From: Microbacterium sp. Root61
GTDB taxonomy: Bacteria > Actinomycetota > Actinomycetes > Actinomycetales > Microbacteriaceae
Assembly: GCF_001427525.1 (NCBI RefSeq)
Contig: NZ_LMGU01000001.1
Span: 2,601,760-2,665,759 of the forward strand
Direction: 5' to 3'
Length of the DNA: 64,000 bases
Positions within the stretch are counted from its first letter, which is position 1. Each line of letters opens with the position of its first letter. Made by a program: the position numbers and the translations under genes. Under the pieces are notes generated by a model. That model made no database searches and was not told the DNA's origin. It saw only the letters and a program-made list of their open reading frames with translations. Shown here piece by piece: positions 44,292 through 55,483 of the stretch.

Positions 44292-45008
44292 ATGACGCAA
44301 ACCACGCACGACGGCGAGTCCCATGTCGAAGGGATCGGGCAACGGCTGAACTGGCTGCGCGCGGGGGTCCTGGGGGCCAATGACGGCATCGTCTCGGTCG
44401 CGTCGCTCGTCGTCGGTGTCGCGGGCGCCTCGAGTGACAACGCCGCGCTGCTGACCGCCGGAGTCGCGGGTCTCGTGGGCGGTGCGATCTCCATGGCGCT
44501 CGGCGAATACGTGTCGGTGAGCAGCCAGCGCGACAGCGAGAAGGCCCTCATCGACAAGGAGGCCCGCGAGTTGCGCGAGATGCCCGACGAGGAGTTGGAG
44601 GAGCTGACCCAGCTCTACCGCGACCGCGGACTCAGCGACGACACGGCCCGGCAAGTGGCCGTCGAACTCACGGCGCACGATGCCCTGACCGCGCACCTCG
44701 AGGTCGAACTGCACATCGACCGCAACGACCTGGTGAGTCCGTGGCAGGCGGCCGTGTCATCCGCGGTGTCGTTCACCCTCGGTGCCCTGCTCCCGCTGCT
44801 GGCGATCCTGCTGCCTCCGCCGGAGTGGCGGGTTCCGGTCACCTTCGTCGCGGTCCTGCTGGCGCTCGCGCTGACCGGCACGGTCTCGGCGCACCTCGGT
44901 GGAAGCGGGAAGGGCCGGGCCACCCTGCGACTGGTGGTCGGCGGCGCGCTCGCGCTGATAGTCACGTGGGGGATCGGGTCACTGCTGGGCACGACCGGCG
45001 TCGTCTGA
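44292..45008 (+). CDS. VIT1/CCC1-family metal transporter
   Basis: A 238-residue protein with about five helices. WLRAGVLGANDGIVSVASLVVGVAGA and GGAISMALGEYVSVSSQRDSE are family hallmarks; such proteins move Fe2+ or Mn2+. A hydrophilic helical insert (about residues 85-140) contains repeated Glu residues. ATG at 44292 is used; the upstream frame crosses the tRNA-Ile edge. Convergent with DUF3566. Confidence 0.9.
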   Translation: MTQTTHDGESHVEGIGQRLNWLRAGVLGANDGIVSVASLVVGVAGASSDNAALLTAGVAGLVGGAISMALGEYVSVSSQRDSEKALIDKEARELREMPDEELEELTQLYRDRGLSDDTARQVAVELTAHDALTAHLEVELHIDRNDLVSPWQAAVSSAVSFTLGALLPLLAILLPPPEWRVPVTFVAVLLALALTGTVSAHLGGSGKGRATLRLVVGGALALIVTWGIGSLLGTTGVV

Positions 45009-45015
45009 GCCGGAG

Positions 45016-45056
45016 AACGACGAAGGGGCGGGCGCATGGCGCCCGCCCCTTCGTCG
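45016..45056. terminator. Strong bidirectional terminator
   Basis: Perfect 19-bp arms beginning ACGACGAAGGGGCGGGCGC with a 3-nt loop, between the VIT gene and the end of the gyr operon. Confidence 0.92.
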
Positions 45057-45062
45057 TAGGTC

Positions 45063-45464
45063 TCAGTTCGAGGTGAAGCCGACCAGCAGTCCGCCGGTGA
45101 CCTTGACCGCGAGGTTGTAGATGCCGGCGACCACGGCGCCGAGCACGGTGACCACGATCAGGTTGAGGATCGCGACGATCGCGGCGAACGCCATGACCTG
45201 TGGCAGGCCGATGAACGTCGTGATCGAGATGTCGCCCGAAAAGCTCTGGAAGAACTCGTCGACCTTGTCGATCAGTCCGGTGGTCTGGACGACCATGAAG
45301 ACCAGGAAGAACGTCACCACGGTGACGACCGCGAGGGCCACCGCCGCGAGGAAGGAGAGCTTCACGGCGGACCAGAAGTCCACGTAGACCAAGCGGAGGC
45401 GGACCTGCTTGGCGCTCGTCTTATGGGTGGACTTCTTTGCGAGCTTGTCGGCTACTGTGCTCAT
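45063..45464 (-). CDS. DUF3566 membrane protein
   Basis: A 133-residue protein. A basic N-terminus ([19 protein letters not shown]) is followed by two membrane segments ([20 protein letters not shown] and [28 protein letters not shown]). It matches the actinobacterial family encoded after gyrA (Rv0007 position), whose function is not settled. The ATG overlaps the gyrA stop (ATGA). Confidence 0.92.
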   Translation of the reverse strand: MSTVADKLAKKSTHKTSAKQVRLRLVYVDFWSAVKLSFLAAVALAVVTVVTFFLVFMVVQTTGLIDKVDEFFQSFSGDISITTFIGLPQVMAFAAIVAILNLIVVTVLGAVVAGIYNLAVKVTGGLLVGFTSN

Positions 45465-48028
45465 GCGTCAGTACTCTCTTCGGGGGTATCGGAGGAGGCG
45501 ACTGCGGCGCTCGACTCTTCGTCGGCGGCGGCCTCCGCGGCCTCGGTGAGTCCCCGCTCTCCATTCCGCGCGATCGCGATGATCTTGTCATCATCGCCCG
45601 CACGGGCGAACACGACACCCATGGTGTCTCGTCCCTTAGCAGGTACCTCGGCCACGGCAGAGCGTACCACCTTGCCGCTGGCAAGAACCACCAAGACCTC
45701 GTCGTCCTCGGAGACGATCAAACCGCCCGCGAGGTCGCCCCGATCGTCGGTCAGACGGGCCACCTTGATGCCCAATCCGCCACGGCTCTGCACGCGATAC
45801 TGACCGACCTCGGTGCGCTTGGCGTAGCCGCCCTCGGTGACGACGAAGACGAATCCGTCCTCCTGCACGACGGATGCCGAGAGCAGGCTGTCGCTCGCAC
45901 GGAAGGACATTCCCTTGACGCCTTCCGTCGAGCGTCCCATGGGGCGCAGCGAGTCATCCGTCGCTGTGAAGCGCAGCGACATCCCGTGCCGGCTGATCAG
46001 CAGGATGTCGTCACCCTCGTCGACCAGGAGCGCGCTGGTGACCTCGTCACCCTCGCGCAGACGGATCGCGATCACGCCGCCCTGACGGTTGGTGTCGTAC
46101 TCGGTCAGGCGCGTCTTCTTGACCAGACCGCCGCGGGTCGCCAGCACCAGGTACTGAGCGACCGAGTAGTCGCGGATGTCGAGGATCTGCGCGATCTCCT
46201 CGTCCGGCTGCAGCGCGAGAAGGTTCGCGACGTGCTGACCCTTCGCATCGCGACCGGCCTCGGGAACCTCGTACGTCTTGGTGCGGTACACACGACCCTT
46301 GTTCGTGAAGAACAACAGCCAGTGGTGGGTCGTCGTGACGAAGAAGTGCTCGACCACGTCGTCGGCGCGCAGCTGCGCACCCTTGACGCCCTTGCCGCCG
46401 CGGTGCTGCTGACGGTAATTGTCGCTGCGCGTGCGCTTGATGTAGCCGTCACGCGTGACCGTGAGCACCATCTCCTCTTCGGGGATGAGGTCCTCGTTGG
46501 TCATGCCGCCCTCATATCCGTAGAGGATCTCGGTGCGGCGGTCGTCACCGAAGCGGTCGACGATCGTGGTCAGCTCTTCCTGGATGATGGTGCGCTGACG
46601 CATCGGGTCGGCGAGGATCGCGAGGAAGTCCGCGATCTGCATCTCGAGCTCCATGGCGTCATCGAGGATCTTCTGGCGCTCGAGCGCGGCCAGGCGGCGC
46701 AGCTGCATCTGCAGGATGGCTTCGGCCTGCGCGTCGTCGATCTCCAGCAGGTCCTTCAGTCCACCGCGCGCGTCATCGACGGTCGGCGAGCGACGGATCA
46801 AGGCGATGACCTCGTCCAGTGCGTCGAGCGCCTTCAGCAGTCCGCGCAGGATGTGGATGCGCTCCTCGGCCTTGCGCAGACGGAACTGCGTGCGGCGGAC
46901 GATCACGTTGATCTGGTGGTCGACCCAGTGCGAGATGAAGCCGTCGAGCGGCAGCGTGCGCGGCACACCGTCGACGATCGCGAGCATGTTCGCGCCGAAG
47001 TTCTCCTGCAGCTGGGTGTGCTTGTACAGGTTGTTCAGCACGACCTTGGCGACGGCATCCCGCTTCAGCACGATGACGAGACGCTGACCGGTGCGGCCCG
47101 AGGACTCGTCGCGGATGTCGGCGATGCCCGTGATCTTGCCCTCGCGGGCGAGGTCGCTGATCTTGACCGCGACGTTGTCGGGATTGACCTGGTACGGCAG
47201 CTCGGTGATGACCAGGCAGGTGCGGCCCTGGACCTCTTCGACGTTGACGACGGCCCGCATCGTGATCGAGCCGCGACCCGTGCGGTACGCATCCTTGATG
47301 CCGCGGGTGCCGAGGATCTGCGCAGCGGTGGGGAAGTCGGGGCCGGGGATGCGCTCCATGAGCGCTTCGAGCAGTTCTTCGCGCGAGGCATCCGGGTTCT
47401 GCAACGACCACAGTGCGCCGGCGGAGACCTCGCGCAGGTTGTGCGGCGGGATGTTCGTGGCCATACCGACCGCGATGCCGACCGAGCCGTTGACCAGCAG
47501 GTTCGGGAAGCGCGCCGGGAGCACGACGGGCTCCTGCGTCTGGCCGTCGTAGTTGTCCTGGAAGTCGACGGTGTCTTCTTCGATGTCGCGCACCATCTCG
47601 AGCGCGAGCGGGGCCATCTTGGTCTCGGTGTACCGGGGCGCGGCCGCACCCTGGTTGCCGGGAGAGCCGAAGTTTCCCTGACCGAGCGCGAGCGGGTAAC
47701 GCAGCGACCACGGCTGGACGAGACGGACGAGCGCGTCGTAGATCGGCGCGTCACCGTGCGGGTGGTACTGCCCCATCACCTCGCCGACCACGCGGGCGCA
47801 CTTGGAGAACGACTTGTCGGGACGGAAGCCACCGTCGTACATGCCGTAGATCACGCGGCGGTGCACGGGCTTGAGTCCGTCTTCCACGCGCGGCAGCGCA
47901 CGACCGACGATGACGCTCATCGCGTAGTCGAGGTAGCTGCGCTGCATCTCGGACTGCAGGTCGACCTGGTCGATGTGCCCGTGGTTGTGCGCGGGGGTGG
48001 CGTCGGGACGCTGTTCGTCGTCAGTCAT
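45461..48028 (-). CDS. gyrA: DNA gyrase subunit A
   Basis: An 855-residue subunit that cuts and rejoins DNA. The catalytic Tyr133 lies in AAPRYTE. The quinolone-binding region is [10 protein letters not shown] at residues 89-98, where the place of M. tuberculosis Ser91 is Pro95 and the Asp94 equivalent is Asp98. The C-terminal beta-pinwheel repeats follow. It lies 33 nt after gyrB in the same operon and overlaps DUF3566. The start ATG gives the usual N-terminus. Confidence 0.98.
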   Translation of the reverse strand: MTDDEQRPDATPAHNHGHIDQVDLQSEMQRSYLDYAMSVIVGRALPRVEDGLKPVHRRVIYGMYDGGFRPDKSFSKCARVVGEVMGQYHPHGDAPIYDALVRLVQPWSLRYPLALGQGNFGSPGNQGAAAPRYTETKMAPLALEMVRDIEEDTVDFQDNYDGQTQEPVVLPARFPNLLVNGSVGIAVGMATNIPPHNLREVSAGALWSLQNPDASREELLEALMERIPGPDFPTAAQILGTRGIKDAYRTGRGSITMRAVVNVEEVQGRTCLVITELPYQVNPDNVAVKISDLAREGKITGIADIRDESSGRTGQRLVIVLKRDAVAKVVLNNLYKHTQLQENFGANMLAIVDGVPRTLPLDGFISHWVDHQINVIVRRTQFRLRKAEERIHILRGLLKALDALDEVIALIRRSPTVDDARGGLKDLLEIDDAQAEAILQMQLRRLAALERQKILDDAMELEMQIADFLAILADPMRQRTIIQEELTTIVDRFGDDRRTEILYGYEGGMTNEDLIPEEEMVLTVTRDGYIKRTRSDNYRQQHRGGKGVKGAQLRADDVVEHFFVTTTHHWLLFFTNKGRVYRTKTYEVPEAGRDAKGQHVANLLALQPDEEIAQILDIRDYSVAQYLVLATRGGLVKKTRLTEYDTNRQGGVIAIRLREGDEVTSALLVDEGDDILLISRHGMSLRFTATDDSLRPMGRSTEGVKGMSFRASDSLLSASVVQEDGFVFVVTEGGYAKRTEVGQYRVQSRGGLGIKVARLTDDRGDLAGGLIVSEDDEVLVVLASGKVVRSAVAEVPAKGRDTMGVVFARAGDDDKIIAIARNGERGLTEAAEAAADEESSAAVASSDTPEESTDA

Positions 48029-48061
48029 GTTCTCTCAGTTCCTGCGTAAGTCTCGAACGGC

Positions 48062-50104
48062 TCAGATGTCGAGGAAGCGGACGTCTTTCGCGTTGCGCTG
48101 GATGAACGTGCGACGCGATTCGACGTCCTCGCCCATCAGCGTCGAGAAGATCTCGTCCGCGGCGGCCGCGTCGTCGATGGTCACCTGCAAGAGGGTGCGG
48201 GTCTCCGGGTCCATGGTGGTCTCCCAGAGCTCCTTGTCGTTCATCTCGCCGAGACCCTTGTATCGCTGGATGCCGTTGTCTTTCGGGATGCGCTTCCCAC
48301 CGGCGACGCCCTCCGCGAGCAGGGCATCGCGCTCGCGGTCGCTGTACACGTACTCGTGCGCCGAGTTCGCCCACTTCAGGCGGTACAGCGGCGGCTGCGC
48401 CAGGTAGACGAATCCGGCTTCGATGAGTCCGCGCATGTAGCGGAACAGCAGAGTCAGCAGCAGCGTCGTGATGTGCTGGCCGTCGACGTCGGCATCGGCC
48501 ATCAGCACGATCTTGTGGTACCGCGCCTTGGTGATGTCGAAGTCTTCACCGATGCCCGTGCCGAAGGCCTGGATCATCGCCTGGACTTCCTTGTTGCCGA
48601 GGGCACGGTCCAGGCGGGCACGCTCGACGTTGAGGATCTTTCCACGCAAAGCCAGGATCGCCTGCGTGTGCGGGTCGCGACCCTGCACCGCCGAACCGCC
48701 GGCCGAGTCACCCTCCACGAGGAAGATCTCGCTGATCGTGGGGTCCTTGCTCGTGCAGTCCTTGAGCTTGTCCGGCATCGCAGCGCTCTCGAACACGCTC
48801 TTGCGGCGGGCTGTCTCGCGCGCCTTACGCGCGGCGAGCCGAGCGGTGGCCGCATCGATCGCCTTGCGGATGATGTTCTTGGCCTGCACCGGGTTGCGGT
48901 CGAACCAGTCGCCGAGCCGATCGCCCACGACCTTCTGCACGAACGCCTTGGCCTCGGTGTTGCCGAGCTTCGTCTTGGTCTGGCCCTCGAACTGCGGCTC
49001 GGACAGCTTCACGGAGATGACCGCCGTCAGTCCCTCGCGCACATCGTCGCCGGAGAGGTTCTCGTCCTTCTCCTTGAGAAGGCTGTTCGCGCGCGCGTAC
49101 TTGTTGACCAGCGTGGTCAGTGCGGCGCGGAAGCCCTCTTCGTGCGTGCCACCCTCGTGCGTGTTGATGGTGTTCGCGTAGGTGAAGACGTTCTCGGTGT
49201 AGCTCGTGGTCCACTGCATGGCGACCTCGAGCGCGATCTTGCGCTCGGTGTCCTCGGACTCGAAGTCGATGATGTCCTCGTTGACGTGCTCCGCCTTGCG
49301 CACCTTGTTGAGGTACTCGACGTAGTCGACCAGACCGCGCTCGTAAAGGAAGACGTCTTCGCGCTGCTTGGTGATGACGGTGCCGTCGACCTCTTCTTCG
49401 ATCGTGGCGCCGACGCGCTCGTCGTGCAGCTCGATGCGCAGTCCCTTGTTCAGGAACGCCATCTGCTGGAAGCGGGTGCGCAGGGTGTCGTAGTCGAAGT
49501 CGATGGTCTCGGTGAAGATGGTCGGGTCCGGCCAGAACGTGATCGTCGTCCCGGTCTCGTCCGTCTCTTCGCCCTTCTCCAGCTGCTGCTGCGGCTGCCC
49601 GCCGTTCGCGAAGCTGTGTCGCCAGACATGCCCCTGGCGCTTGATCTCGACCTCGAAGCGGGTCGAGAGCGCGTTGACCACCGAGGAGCCCACGCCGTGC
49701 AGACCACCGGAGACGGCGTAGCCGCCGCCGCCGAACTTGCCACCCGCGTGCAGGATCGTCAGCACGACCTCGACCGTCGACTTGGTCGGGTCGGAGGAGT
49801 GCGGATCGACGGGGATGCCGCGGCCGAAGTCGACGACGCGGATACCGCCATCGGCGAGGATCGTCACGATGATCGCGTCATTGGCGCCGGCCAGTGCCTC
49901 ATCGACCGAGTTGTCGACGATCTCCTGGACCAGGTGGTGCAGGCCGCGCGGACCGGTCGACCCGATGTACATGCCGGGGCGCTTGCGCACCGCCTCGAGA
50001 CCTTCGAGAACTTGGATCTCATCGGCCCCGTATGCGTTCGGAGTGTTCTCGGTCGGCTGCGATTCGGGTTCCTCGGGAACGCTTTCAGGGGTCAGAGACG
50101 TCAT
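48062..50104 (-). CDS. gyrB: DNA gyrase subunit B
   Basis: A 680-residue ATPase subunit. The ATP-binding region has [29 protein letters not shown] and [15 protein letters not shown]. The Toprim domain has [14 protein letters not shown] and DADVDGQH, and RYKGLGEMN is at the end. ATG at 50104 gives the standard N-terminus; further upstream, the frame is not gyrB-like. It supplies negative supercoils ahead of the replication fork. Confidence 0.98.
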   Translation of the reverse strand: MTSLTPESVPEEPESQPTENTPNAYGADEIQVLEGLEAVRKRPGMYIGSTGPRGLHHLVQEIVDNSVDEALAGANDAIIVTILADGGIRVVDFGRGIPVDPHSSDPTKSTVEVVLTILHAGGKFGGGGYAVSGGLHGVGSSVVNALSTRFEVEIKRQGHVWRHSFANGGQPQQQLEKGEETDETGTTITFWPDPTIFTETIDFDYDTLRTRFQQMAFLNKGLRIELHDERVGATIEEEVDGTVITKQREDVFLYERGLVDYVEYLNKVRKAEHVNEDIIDFESEDTERKIALEVAMQWTTSYTENVFTYANTINTHEGGTHEEGFRAALTTLVNKYARANSLLKEKDENLSGDDVREGLTAVISVKLSEPQFEGQTKTKLGNTEAKAFVQKVVGDRLGDWFDRNPVQAKNIIRKAIDAATARLAARKARETARRKSVFESAAMPDKLKDCTSKDPTISEIFLVEGDSAGGSAVQGRDPHTQAILALRGKILNVERARLDRALGNKEVQAMIQAFGTGIGEDFDITKARYHKIVLMADADVDGQHITTLLLTLLFRYMRGLIEAGFVYLAQPPLYRLKWANSAHEYVYSDRERDALLAEGVAGGKRIPKDNGIQRYKGLGEMNDKELWETTMDPETRTLLQVTIDDAAAADEIFSTLMGEDVESRRTFIQRNAKDVRFLDI

Positions 50105-50226
50105 AGGTTTCGAGCGCTCCACATCGATTCGTCGGACTACGGACAGTCTATCAAGAGACGGGCGCCAGGGAAGTCTCTGCGCCCCTCTGACGCACTGAAA
50201 TGTGCCCAGATAAGACTGAACGTGAC

Positions 50227-50748
50227 TCAGCCGTAGGTATCGCGCGGGCCACGGCCTGGAATGGCTCTCGGACCCCATTTCCAGGAGGGGACGTCCGGGC
50301 CGATGAAGCGCACCGTCTCGACGGCGGCGTCGGGGAATCGGCGGATGATCTCGGTCAGGATGTGCGCGCGCATCAATTGCAGCTGTTTTGCCCAGGCCGT
50401 GGAATCGGCCTGAACGGTGAGGACACCGTCGGCCAGAGCGACCGGTCGGGTGTGGCCGGCGGTGTCGACTCCGGCGACATCCGCCCACTGACGGACGAGA
50501 TCCTCGCGCGCGAGCTGCGAGTTCCATCCGGCCATGCGCGTCAGATCCGAGAGCACATCGCCGACACCGTGCGGATCGCGACCCGGGGTGAACGGGACGT
50601 TCTCGTCGTCGTCGCGCACGCGGCGGCGACGCTTGGTGCGCGCCGACGGCGCGAGTCCGCGCAGGCGGTAATAGGTGGAGATGGTCTCCGGCATCTCCTC
50701 ACCCGCGGAAGCATCCGGGGCTGCAGCACCTCGAGGAGCGTCAGACAT
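50227..50748 (-). CDS. dciA: DciA-family (DUF721) replicative helicase operator
   Basis: A 173-residue protein. The C-terminal DUF721 domain runs from about residue 75: [43 protein letters not shown]. It loads or regulates the DnaB helicase in bacteria lacking DnaC/DnaI. A basic stretch [13 protein letters not shown] precedes it. The ATG overlaps the recF end by 8 nt. Same place as Rv0004. Confidence 0.92.
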   Translation of the reverse strand: MSDAPRGAAAPDASAGEEMPETISTYYRLRGLAPSARTKRRRRVRDDDENVPFTPGRDPHGVGDVLSDLTRMAGWNSQLAREDLVRQWADVAGVDTAGHTRPVALADGVLTVQADSTAWAKQLQLMRAHILTEIIRRFPDAAVETVRFIGPDVPSWKWGPRAIPGRGPRDTYG

Positions 50749-51895
50749 CGGCTTCCTCCAGGATCCGGCCGGCCTCGACCCGCACGATCCGTGCACGCAG
50801 CCCGTCGGGGACATCATGCTCCACCGCAGCGGTGACGATCACCTGTTCATAGCCTCCGGCCAGCTCGGCCAGGCGAGCTCGACGATCGACGTCGAGCTCG
50901 GCGAACACGTCGTCGAGGATCAGGACGGGATCGCCGAGCCGGGAATCGGCGCGGAGCAGATCGGCGGAGGCCAGGCGCAGAGCCAGCGCCACCGACCACG
51001 ATTCGCCATGCGATGCGTAGCCCTTCACCGGCAATCCGCGCACGCGCAGCACCAGGTCGTCGCGATGCGGGCCGACCAGGGTGAGCCCGCGCTCGAGTTC
51101 GGCCGGACGCCGCGCGGCCAATGCGGCGCGGAACAGGTCGGCGATCGGCGCGGACGTGGTGGCGTCGGATGCCGCGGCATCCTCCTCCGGATCCCCACCG
51201 CGCACCGAGAGCGCCCACTCGGCTTCAGGACGATGATCCTCGCCCGCGATCGCTGTGTATGCGCGGGAGAGCGGGCCGTGCAGGTCGGCGGCGAGGCGCA
51301 TCCGGGCCTCGATCACCTCGGTGCCGAGGGCGACGAGCTTGTCGTCCCAGACATCGAGTGTCGAGAGCGCATCACCGCGGATGCCGCGGGCCCGGGCCGA
51401 TTTCAACAGAGCCGTGCGCTGCCGGAGCACGCGGTCGTAGTCGGAGAGCACGGCAGCCATGCGCGGTGTGCGCTGCACGAGCAGCTGATCGGCGAACCGG
51501 CGCCGTGAAGAGGGATCGCCGCGGACGATCTGCAGATCTTCGGGAGCGAAGAGCACGACCTGGGCGTAGCGCGGAAGCTCGGCGGTCTTGACGGCGGAGC
51601 CGTTGACGCGGGCCTTGTTCGCACCCTGTCTGTTGAGCTGGACCTCGAGCTGCACCCGCCGGTCTCCGTGGGTGAGTCGTGCGCGGATGATGGCGGCATC
51701 CGCTCCATCGCGCACCATCGGGGCGTCACCGGAGACCCGATGCGAACCCAGAGTGGCGAAGAACGCGATGGCTTCGGCGAGATTGGTCTTGCCCTGACCG
51801 TTGCGGCCGACGAACACGTTGGGACCGGGTACCAGTGCCACCTCGGCCACCGCATAGTTGCGGAAGTCGACCAGGCTCAGATGCTCCACGATCAC
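50741..51895 (-). CDS. recF: DNA replication/repair ATPase RecF
   Basis: A 384-residue SMC-like protein. The Walker A is GRNGQGKT at residues 30-37, the signature helix is SWSVALALRLASADLL, and the Walker B is PVLILDDVFAELD. It loads RecA at gaps with RecO and RecR. GTG at 51895 starts the typical N-terminus VEHLSLVDFRNY. It lies downstream of dnaN. Confidence 0.95.
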   Translation of the reverse strand: MIVEHLSLVDFRNYAVAEVALVPGPNVFVGRNGQGKTNLAEAIAFFATLGSHRVSGDAPMVRDGADAAIIRARLTHGDRRVQLEVQLNRQGANKARVNGSAVKTAELPRYAQVVLFAPEDLQIVRGDPSSRRRFADQLLVQRTPRMAAVLSDYDRVLRQRTALLKSARARGIRGDALSTLDVWDDKLVALGTEVIEARMRLAADLHGPLSRAYTAIAGEDHRPEAEWALSVRGGDPEEDAAASDATTSAPIADLFRAALAARRPAELERGLTLVGPHRDDLVLRVRGLPVKGYASHGESWSVALALRLASADLLRADSRLGDPVLILDDVFAELDVDRRARLAELAGGYEQVIVTAAVEHDVPDGLRARIVRVEAGRILEEADV

Positions 51896-51955
51896 CGAGT
51901 CAGACTACCTGTCCGGTCCGACGCGCGGCATGGCCGGGCGCCCGAGACGGCGCAC

Positions 51956-53107
51956 TCAGCGCAGCAGCAGGTTCGGCTGCAGCAGGTATTTGAAGGTCTC
52001 TGCGCCGCCCTTGTCGACCGAGGTCTGGGGCGTCACCAGCACGGGGCTGAGCTTGTTCGCGTTCTCGCTCGAGGTGAACGTGATGCGGGCGAACTCGCTG
52101 CGGACCGCCGAGAGCGACTCGAGCAGGTACTGCGGGTTCAGACCGAGCGTGACGTCCTCGCCGACCATGTTCGCATCGACCGACTCGGTCGCGCGCGCCT
52201 GCTCGGTGCCCGAGGCATCCATCGACACGCTGTCGTTCGTGAACGTGAACCGCAGGGGCGCAGAGCGATCCAGCACCAGCGACACACGGCGGACGGCCTC
52301 GATGAGCTCGGCGGTGTTGACCACTGCGTGGTGCTCGTTCTGCTCGGGGAACAACCGGCGCACGGGCGGGAAGTTGCCCTTGATCAGCAGCGAGGTGACC
52401 GTCTTGTTGCCGGCCGTGAACGCGATGATCTCGCGATCACCGGCACCGGAGAAGGCGATTGAGATGTCGCCGCCGTGTGCGAAGGTCTTGCCGACCTCCT
52501 GCAGGGTGCGTGCGGGAACGAGGGCCGTCATCGGCTCGTCCGACGCAGAGTTTCCACCATCCCAGGGGATCTCGCGGAGCGCGACACGGTAGCGGTCGGT
52601 CGCGACGAGGCTGAGGCTGTTGCCGTTGACCTCGAGCTGCACGCCGGTGAGCACGGGAGTGACGTCGTCGCGGGAGGCCGCGAAGGCGACCTGTGCGATG
52701 GCGGTCGCGAAGTCTTCAGCGGGAACCAGACCGGAATCGCCCGTGACCTCGGGGATCGCGGGGTATTCCTGCACCGGCATCGACGACAGCGTGAAGCGCG
52801 CCGACCCGCAGGTCAGGAGGATTCCGCCGTCGGGGTCGACCTCGATCTGAATCGGCGCGTTCGGCAGACGGCTGGCGATCTCCGACAGGAGTCGGCCGTG
52901 CACGAGGATCGTGCCGGGCTCATCGACGGTGGCATCGATGGTGGTGCGTGCGGATGCCTCGTAGTCGAACGCAGCAAGGGACAGCCCTGCTTCGCTCGCC
53001 TCGATCAGGACGCCGGCAAGGATCGGCTGCGGGTTGCGCTGCGGCAGAAGCTTGACGACGAACGATACGGCTTCGCTGAACACATCACGGTTCACGTGAA
53101 ACTTCAC
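51956..53107 (-). CDS. dnaN: DNA polymerase III beta clamp
   Basis: A 383-residue sliding clamp with three similar domains. It begins KFHVNRDVFSEAVSFVVKLLPQRN and includes LVATDRYRVALRE. GTG at 53107 is supported by GAGGGAG upstream; an in-frame ATG at 53170 adds a tail without homology. The start codons contain the parS-like core TTCACGTGAAAC at 53091-53102. Confidence 0.97.
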   Translation of the reverse strand: MKFHVNRDVFSEAVSFVVKLLPQRNPQPILAGVLIEASEAGLSLAAFDYEASARTTIDATVDEPGTILVHGRLLSEIASRLPNAPIQIEVDPDGGILLTCGSARFTLSSMPVQEYPAIPEVTGDSGLVPAEDFATAIAQVAFAASRDDVTPVLTGVQLEVNGNSLSLVATDRYRVALREIPWDGGNSASDEPMTALVPARTLQEVGKTFAHGGDISIAFSGAGDREIIAFTAGNKTVTSLLIKGNFPPVRRLFPEQNEHHAVVNTAELIEAVRRVSLVLDRSAPLRFTFTNDSVSMDASGTEQARATESVDANMVGEDVTLGLNPQYLLESLSAVRSEFARITFTSSENANKLSPVLVTPQTSVDKGGAETFKYLLQPNLLLR

Positions 53108-53539
53108 AAGCGCTCCCTCGACGTCGGGTATGGCTCCCCATGTTAGTGCCCGAGATGCACCGTGCCACATGCACCACCTCAGATCCGGCGATGTTGCTCA
53201 AGGTGATCGGACCGGGATTCATTAAGAGAGTTAAGTGTCTTCTTCTTAACGGCTGTGGAAACTGGGGATAACTCCCGCGATGCCTGTCGAGCGATGGGAA
53301 CTACAAGAGTGTGACTTGTGGAACGGCTGAGGAATCTTCGCGAGCGGGCGGTCGGCGGCACCGATGTGATTCGAACGCCATCCACAGGTTTTGTCATTTC
53401 GCTCACAGGATTCCTCCGGTGATGACAAGTTATCCACAGGTTATCCACACTGTGCAGAACGGGATTTTGGCCCTCCTATGAGTGGGCTGTCAAGCACTTT
53501 TCGTCGAGAAAGTGTCCGTTCGGTCGACTGTGGACATGA
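53108..53539. other. oriC: Origin of replication (oriC) region
   Basis: About 430 bp between dnaN and dnaA. Two perfect DnaA boxes TTATCCACA lie at 53430-53438 and 53441-53449. Weaker boxes include TGTGGAAAC at 53254, TGTGGAACG at 53317, CCATCCACA at 53378 and TGTGGACAT at 53529. A relatively AT-rich stretch at 53217-53251 (ATTCATTAAGAGAGTTAAG and onward) is the likely unwinding element. Box spacing near 53430 fits cooperative DnaA binding. Confidence 0.88.
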
Positions 53540-53580
53540 CGAAGGCCCTGTCGCCCGCTGAGCGGGGGACAGGGCCTTCG
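53540..53580 (-). terminator. dnaA terminator
   Basis: CGAAGGCCCTGTC pairs with GACAGGGCCTTCG, with an inner CCCGC/GCGGG pair, 10 nt past the dnaA stop. Confidence 0.88.
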
Positions 53581-53590
53581 GAGATTCGGG

Positions 53591-55027
53591 TCAGCGGCCG
53601 TTGCGGCCGAGCTGTGTGGTGATCTCCGTGACCTGGTTGTACAGAGAGCGGCGTTCCTTCATGAGGTCGCTGATCTTCTTGTACGCGTACATCACTGTCG
53701 TGTGGTCACGGTTGCCGAACAGCTGACCGATCTTCGGCAGTGACAGGCTCGTGCGCTCTCGACACAGATACATGGCGATCTGCCGGGCGGTCGCGACAGC
53801 TTGGGAGCGACTGGACCCGTACAGGTCGTCGACGGACAGCTTGAAGTACTGTGCGGTCGCGGTGATGATGTCGGTCGGCGAGATCACGTTCGCGTCATCC
53901 TGATCCACGATGTCGCGCAGCACTGTCTGGGCCAACGACATGTCGAGGGTGGATCGGTTGAGGCTGGCGAACGCCGAGACGCGGATCAGCGCACCTTCGA
54001 GCTCACGGATGTTCGAGGAGACGACCGTCGCGATGTACTCGAGTACTTCGTCGGGGATCTGGAGCCGCTCGCTCTGCGCTTTCTTGCGCAGGATGGCGAT
54101 ACGCGTCTCGAGGTCGGGGGCCTGCACATCGGTGATGAGACCCCACTCGAAGCGACTGCGCATGCGGTCTTCGAAGCCGGTCAGATGCTTGGGCGGGACA
54201 TCGCTGGTGATCACGACCTGCTTGTCGTGATCGTGCAGCGTGTTGAAGGTGTGGAAGAAGGCTTCCTGGGTCTCGGCGCGCCCCTGCAGGAACTGGATGT
54301 CGTCGATCATCAGGATGTCGACGTCGCGATACCGGGCCTGGAAGGCCGAGCCGCGGTTGTTCGCGATCGAGTTGATGAAGTCGTTGGTGAACTCTTCGCT
54401 GGAGACATAGCGGACTCGGATGCCGGCGTAGAGGTTCTGCGCGTAGTCGCCGATCGCGTGGAGAAGGTGGGTCTTGCCCAGGCCTGAGTCTCCATAGATG
54501 AACAGCGGGTTGTACGCCTTGGCCGGCGCCTCCGCCACGGCGACCGCGGCCGCGTGTGCGAACCGGTTCGACTGGCCGATGACGAAGTTGTCGAACGTGT
54601 ACTTCGGGTTCAACCGGGTGTCGCTGCGCGATCCCGGTCCCGAGGCGGAGGGCGAGGCATCCGTTGCGTCATCCATCGTGGGGCGGGACATCGGGGTCTG
54701 CGCCGACGGTGGCACCTGCATCGGTGTGATCTGGATCGGCGCCGTCATATGACTGTCGATGAGTTCGGGGTTCACGACCACGCGGAAGGTGGTGACGCCT
54801 TCATCGATGCGCGTGAGCGCCTCCATGATCGGGGCGCGCATGCGCTTGTTGATCTGGGCTGCGGTCAGGTCGTTCGGCACATCCAGATACAAGGTGCCGC
54901 TCATGACGCCTTGCGGCACGGCGAGGCTGAGGAAGCCCTGCAGCTGCGGAGTGACACGCTCATCGCCCGCGAGTTCGTTCAGCACCGTCGACCAGATTGG
55001 TACATCTGGAACATCGTGCTGAGACAT
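53591..55027 (-). CDS. dnaA: Chromosomal replication initiator DnaA
   Basis: A 478-residue initiator. Domain I is at the N-terminus and domain II is a Pro/Ser/Ala linker near residues 100-140. Domain III is the AAA+ core with [15 protein letters not shown] and [12 protein letters not shown]. Domain IV has [19 protein letters not shown], the DnaA box binding signature. ATG at 55027 gives a normal N-terminus. A promoter with TTGCTC and TAGCGT lies upstream, with a DnaA box in the leader. Confidence 0.98.
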   Translation of the reverse strand: MSQHDVPDVPIWSTVLNELAGDERVTPQLQGFLSLAVPQGVMSGTLYLDVPNDLTAAQINKRMRAPIMEALTRIDEGVTTFRVVVNPELIDSHMTAPIQITPMQVPPSAQTPMSRPTMDDATDASPSASGPGSRSDTRLNPKYTFDNFVIGQSNRFAHAAAVAVAEAPAKAYNPLFIYGDSGLGKTHLLHAIGDYAQNLYAGIRVRYVSSEEFTNDFINSIANNRGSAFQARYRDVDILMIDDIQFLQGRAETQEAFFHTFNTLHDHDKQVVITSDVPPKHLTGFEDRMRSRFEWGLITDVQAPDLETRIAILRKKAQSERLQIPDEVLEYIATVVSSNIRELEGALIRVSAFASLNRSTLDMSLAQTVLRDIVDQDDANVISPTDIITATAQYFKLSVDDLYGSSRSQAVATARQIAMYLCRERTSLSLPKIGQLFGNRDHTTVMYAYKKISDLMKERRSLYNQVTEITTQLGRNGR

Positions 55028-55336
55028 GGCCCCCCCGGGAGATCGAATGCGCCACGTCCGACGAAAGATGCGCGCCGGGCCTGTGGATAACTGCCGGAGC
55101 CACGCTAGTCAGCGGGCGTCGCAGGAGCAAACTCCACTGTAGATCCGCCCCGCGTGTCCTGGCCAGGGTGCACACGCGTATTGTGGATAATGCCCGACGG
55201 CCGTGCTCAGTTTGAGTTATCGGCCGAGACGACGTAGCCTTAATCGGTTGACTTATGCCTTCGTGGCAGTCCCGTGTACCCATCGTCCCCGGTCTCGAGC
55301 GTCCCGGTGACAACCCTGATCCGGAAGTGATCCTCC
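55028..55336. promoter_or_regulatory. dnaA-rpmH divergent promoter region with DnaA boxes
   Basis: For dnaA (minus): TTGCTC at 55130-55125 and TAGCGT at 55107-55102, spacer 17. For rpmH (plus): TTGAGT at 55212-55217 and TAGCCT at 55235-55240, spacer 17. Perfect boxes TGTGGATAA lie at 55082-55090, in the dnaA leader, and at 55182-55190. This fits DnaA autoregulation and possibly a second origin segment. Confidence 0.72.
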
Positions 55337-55474
55337 ATGAGCAAGCGTACTTTCCAGCCCAACAACCGTCGTCGTGCCAAGAAGCACGGCTTCCGTGCCC
55401 GCATGCGCACGCGTGCCGGCCGTTCGATCCTTGCGGCGCGTCGCCTCAAGGGTCGCACCGAGCTCTCGGCTTGA
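55337..55474 (+). CDS. rpmH: Ribosomal protein L34
   Basis: A 45-residue, very basic protein, [19 protein letters not shown] with [10 protein letters not shown] following: a perfect L34. Located in the large subunit. It begins the rpmH-rnpA-yidD-yidC-jag-rsmG operon. Confidence 0.98.
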   Translation: MSKRTFQPNNRRRAKKHGFRARMRTRAGRSILAARRLKGRTELSA

Positions 55475-55483
55475 CCCCGAGCG

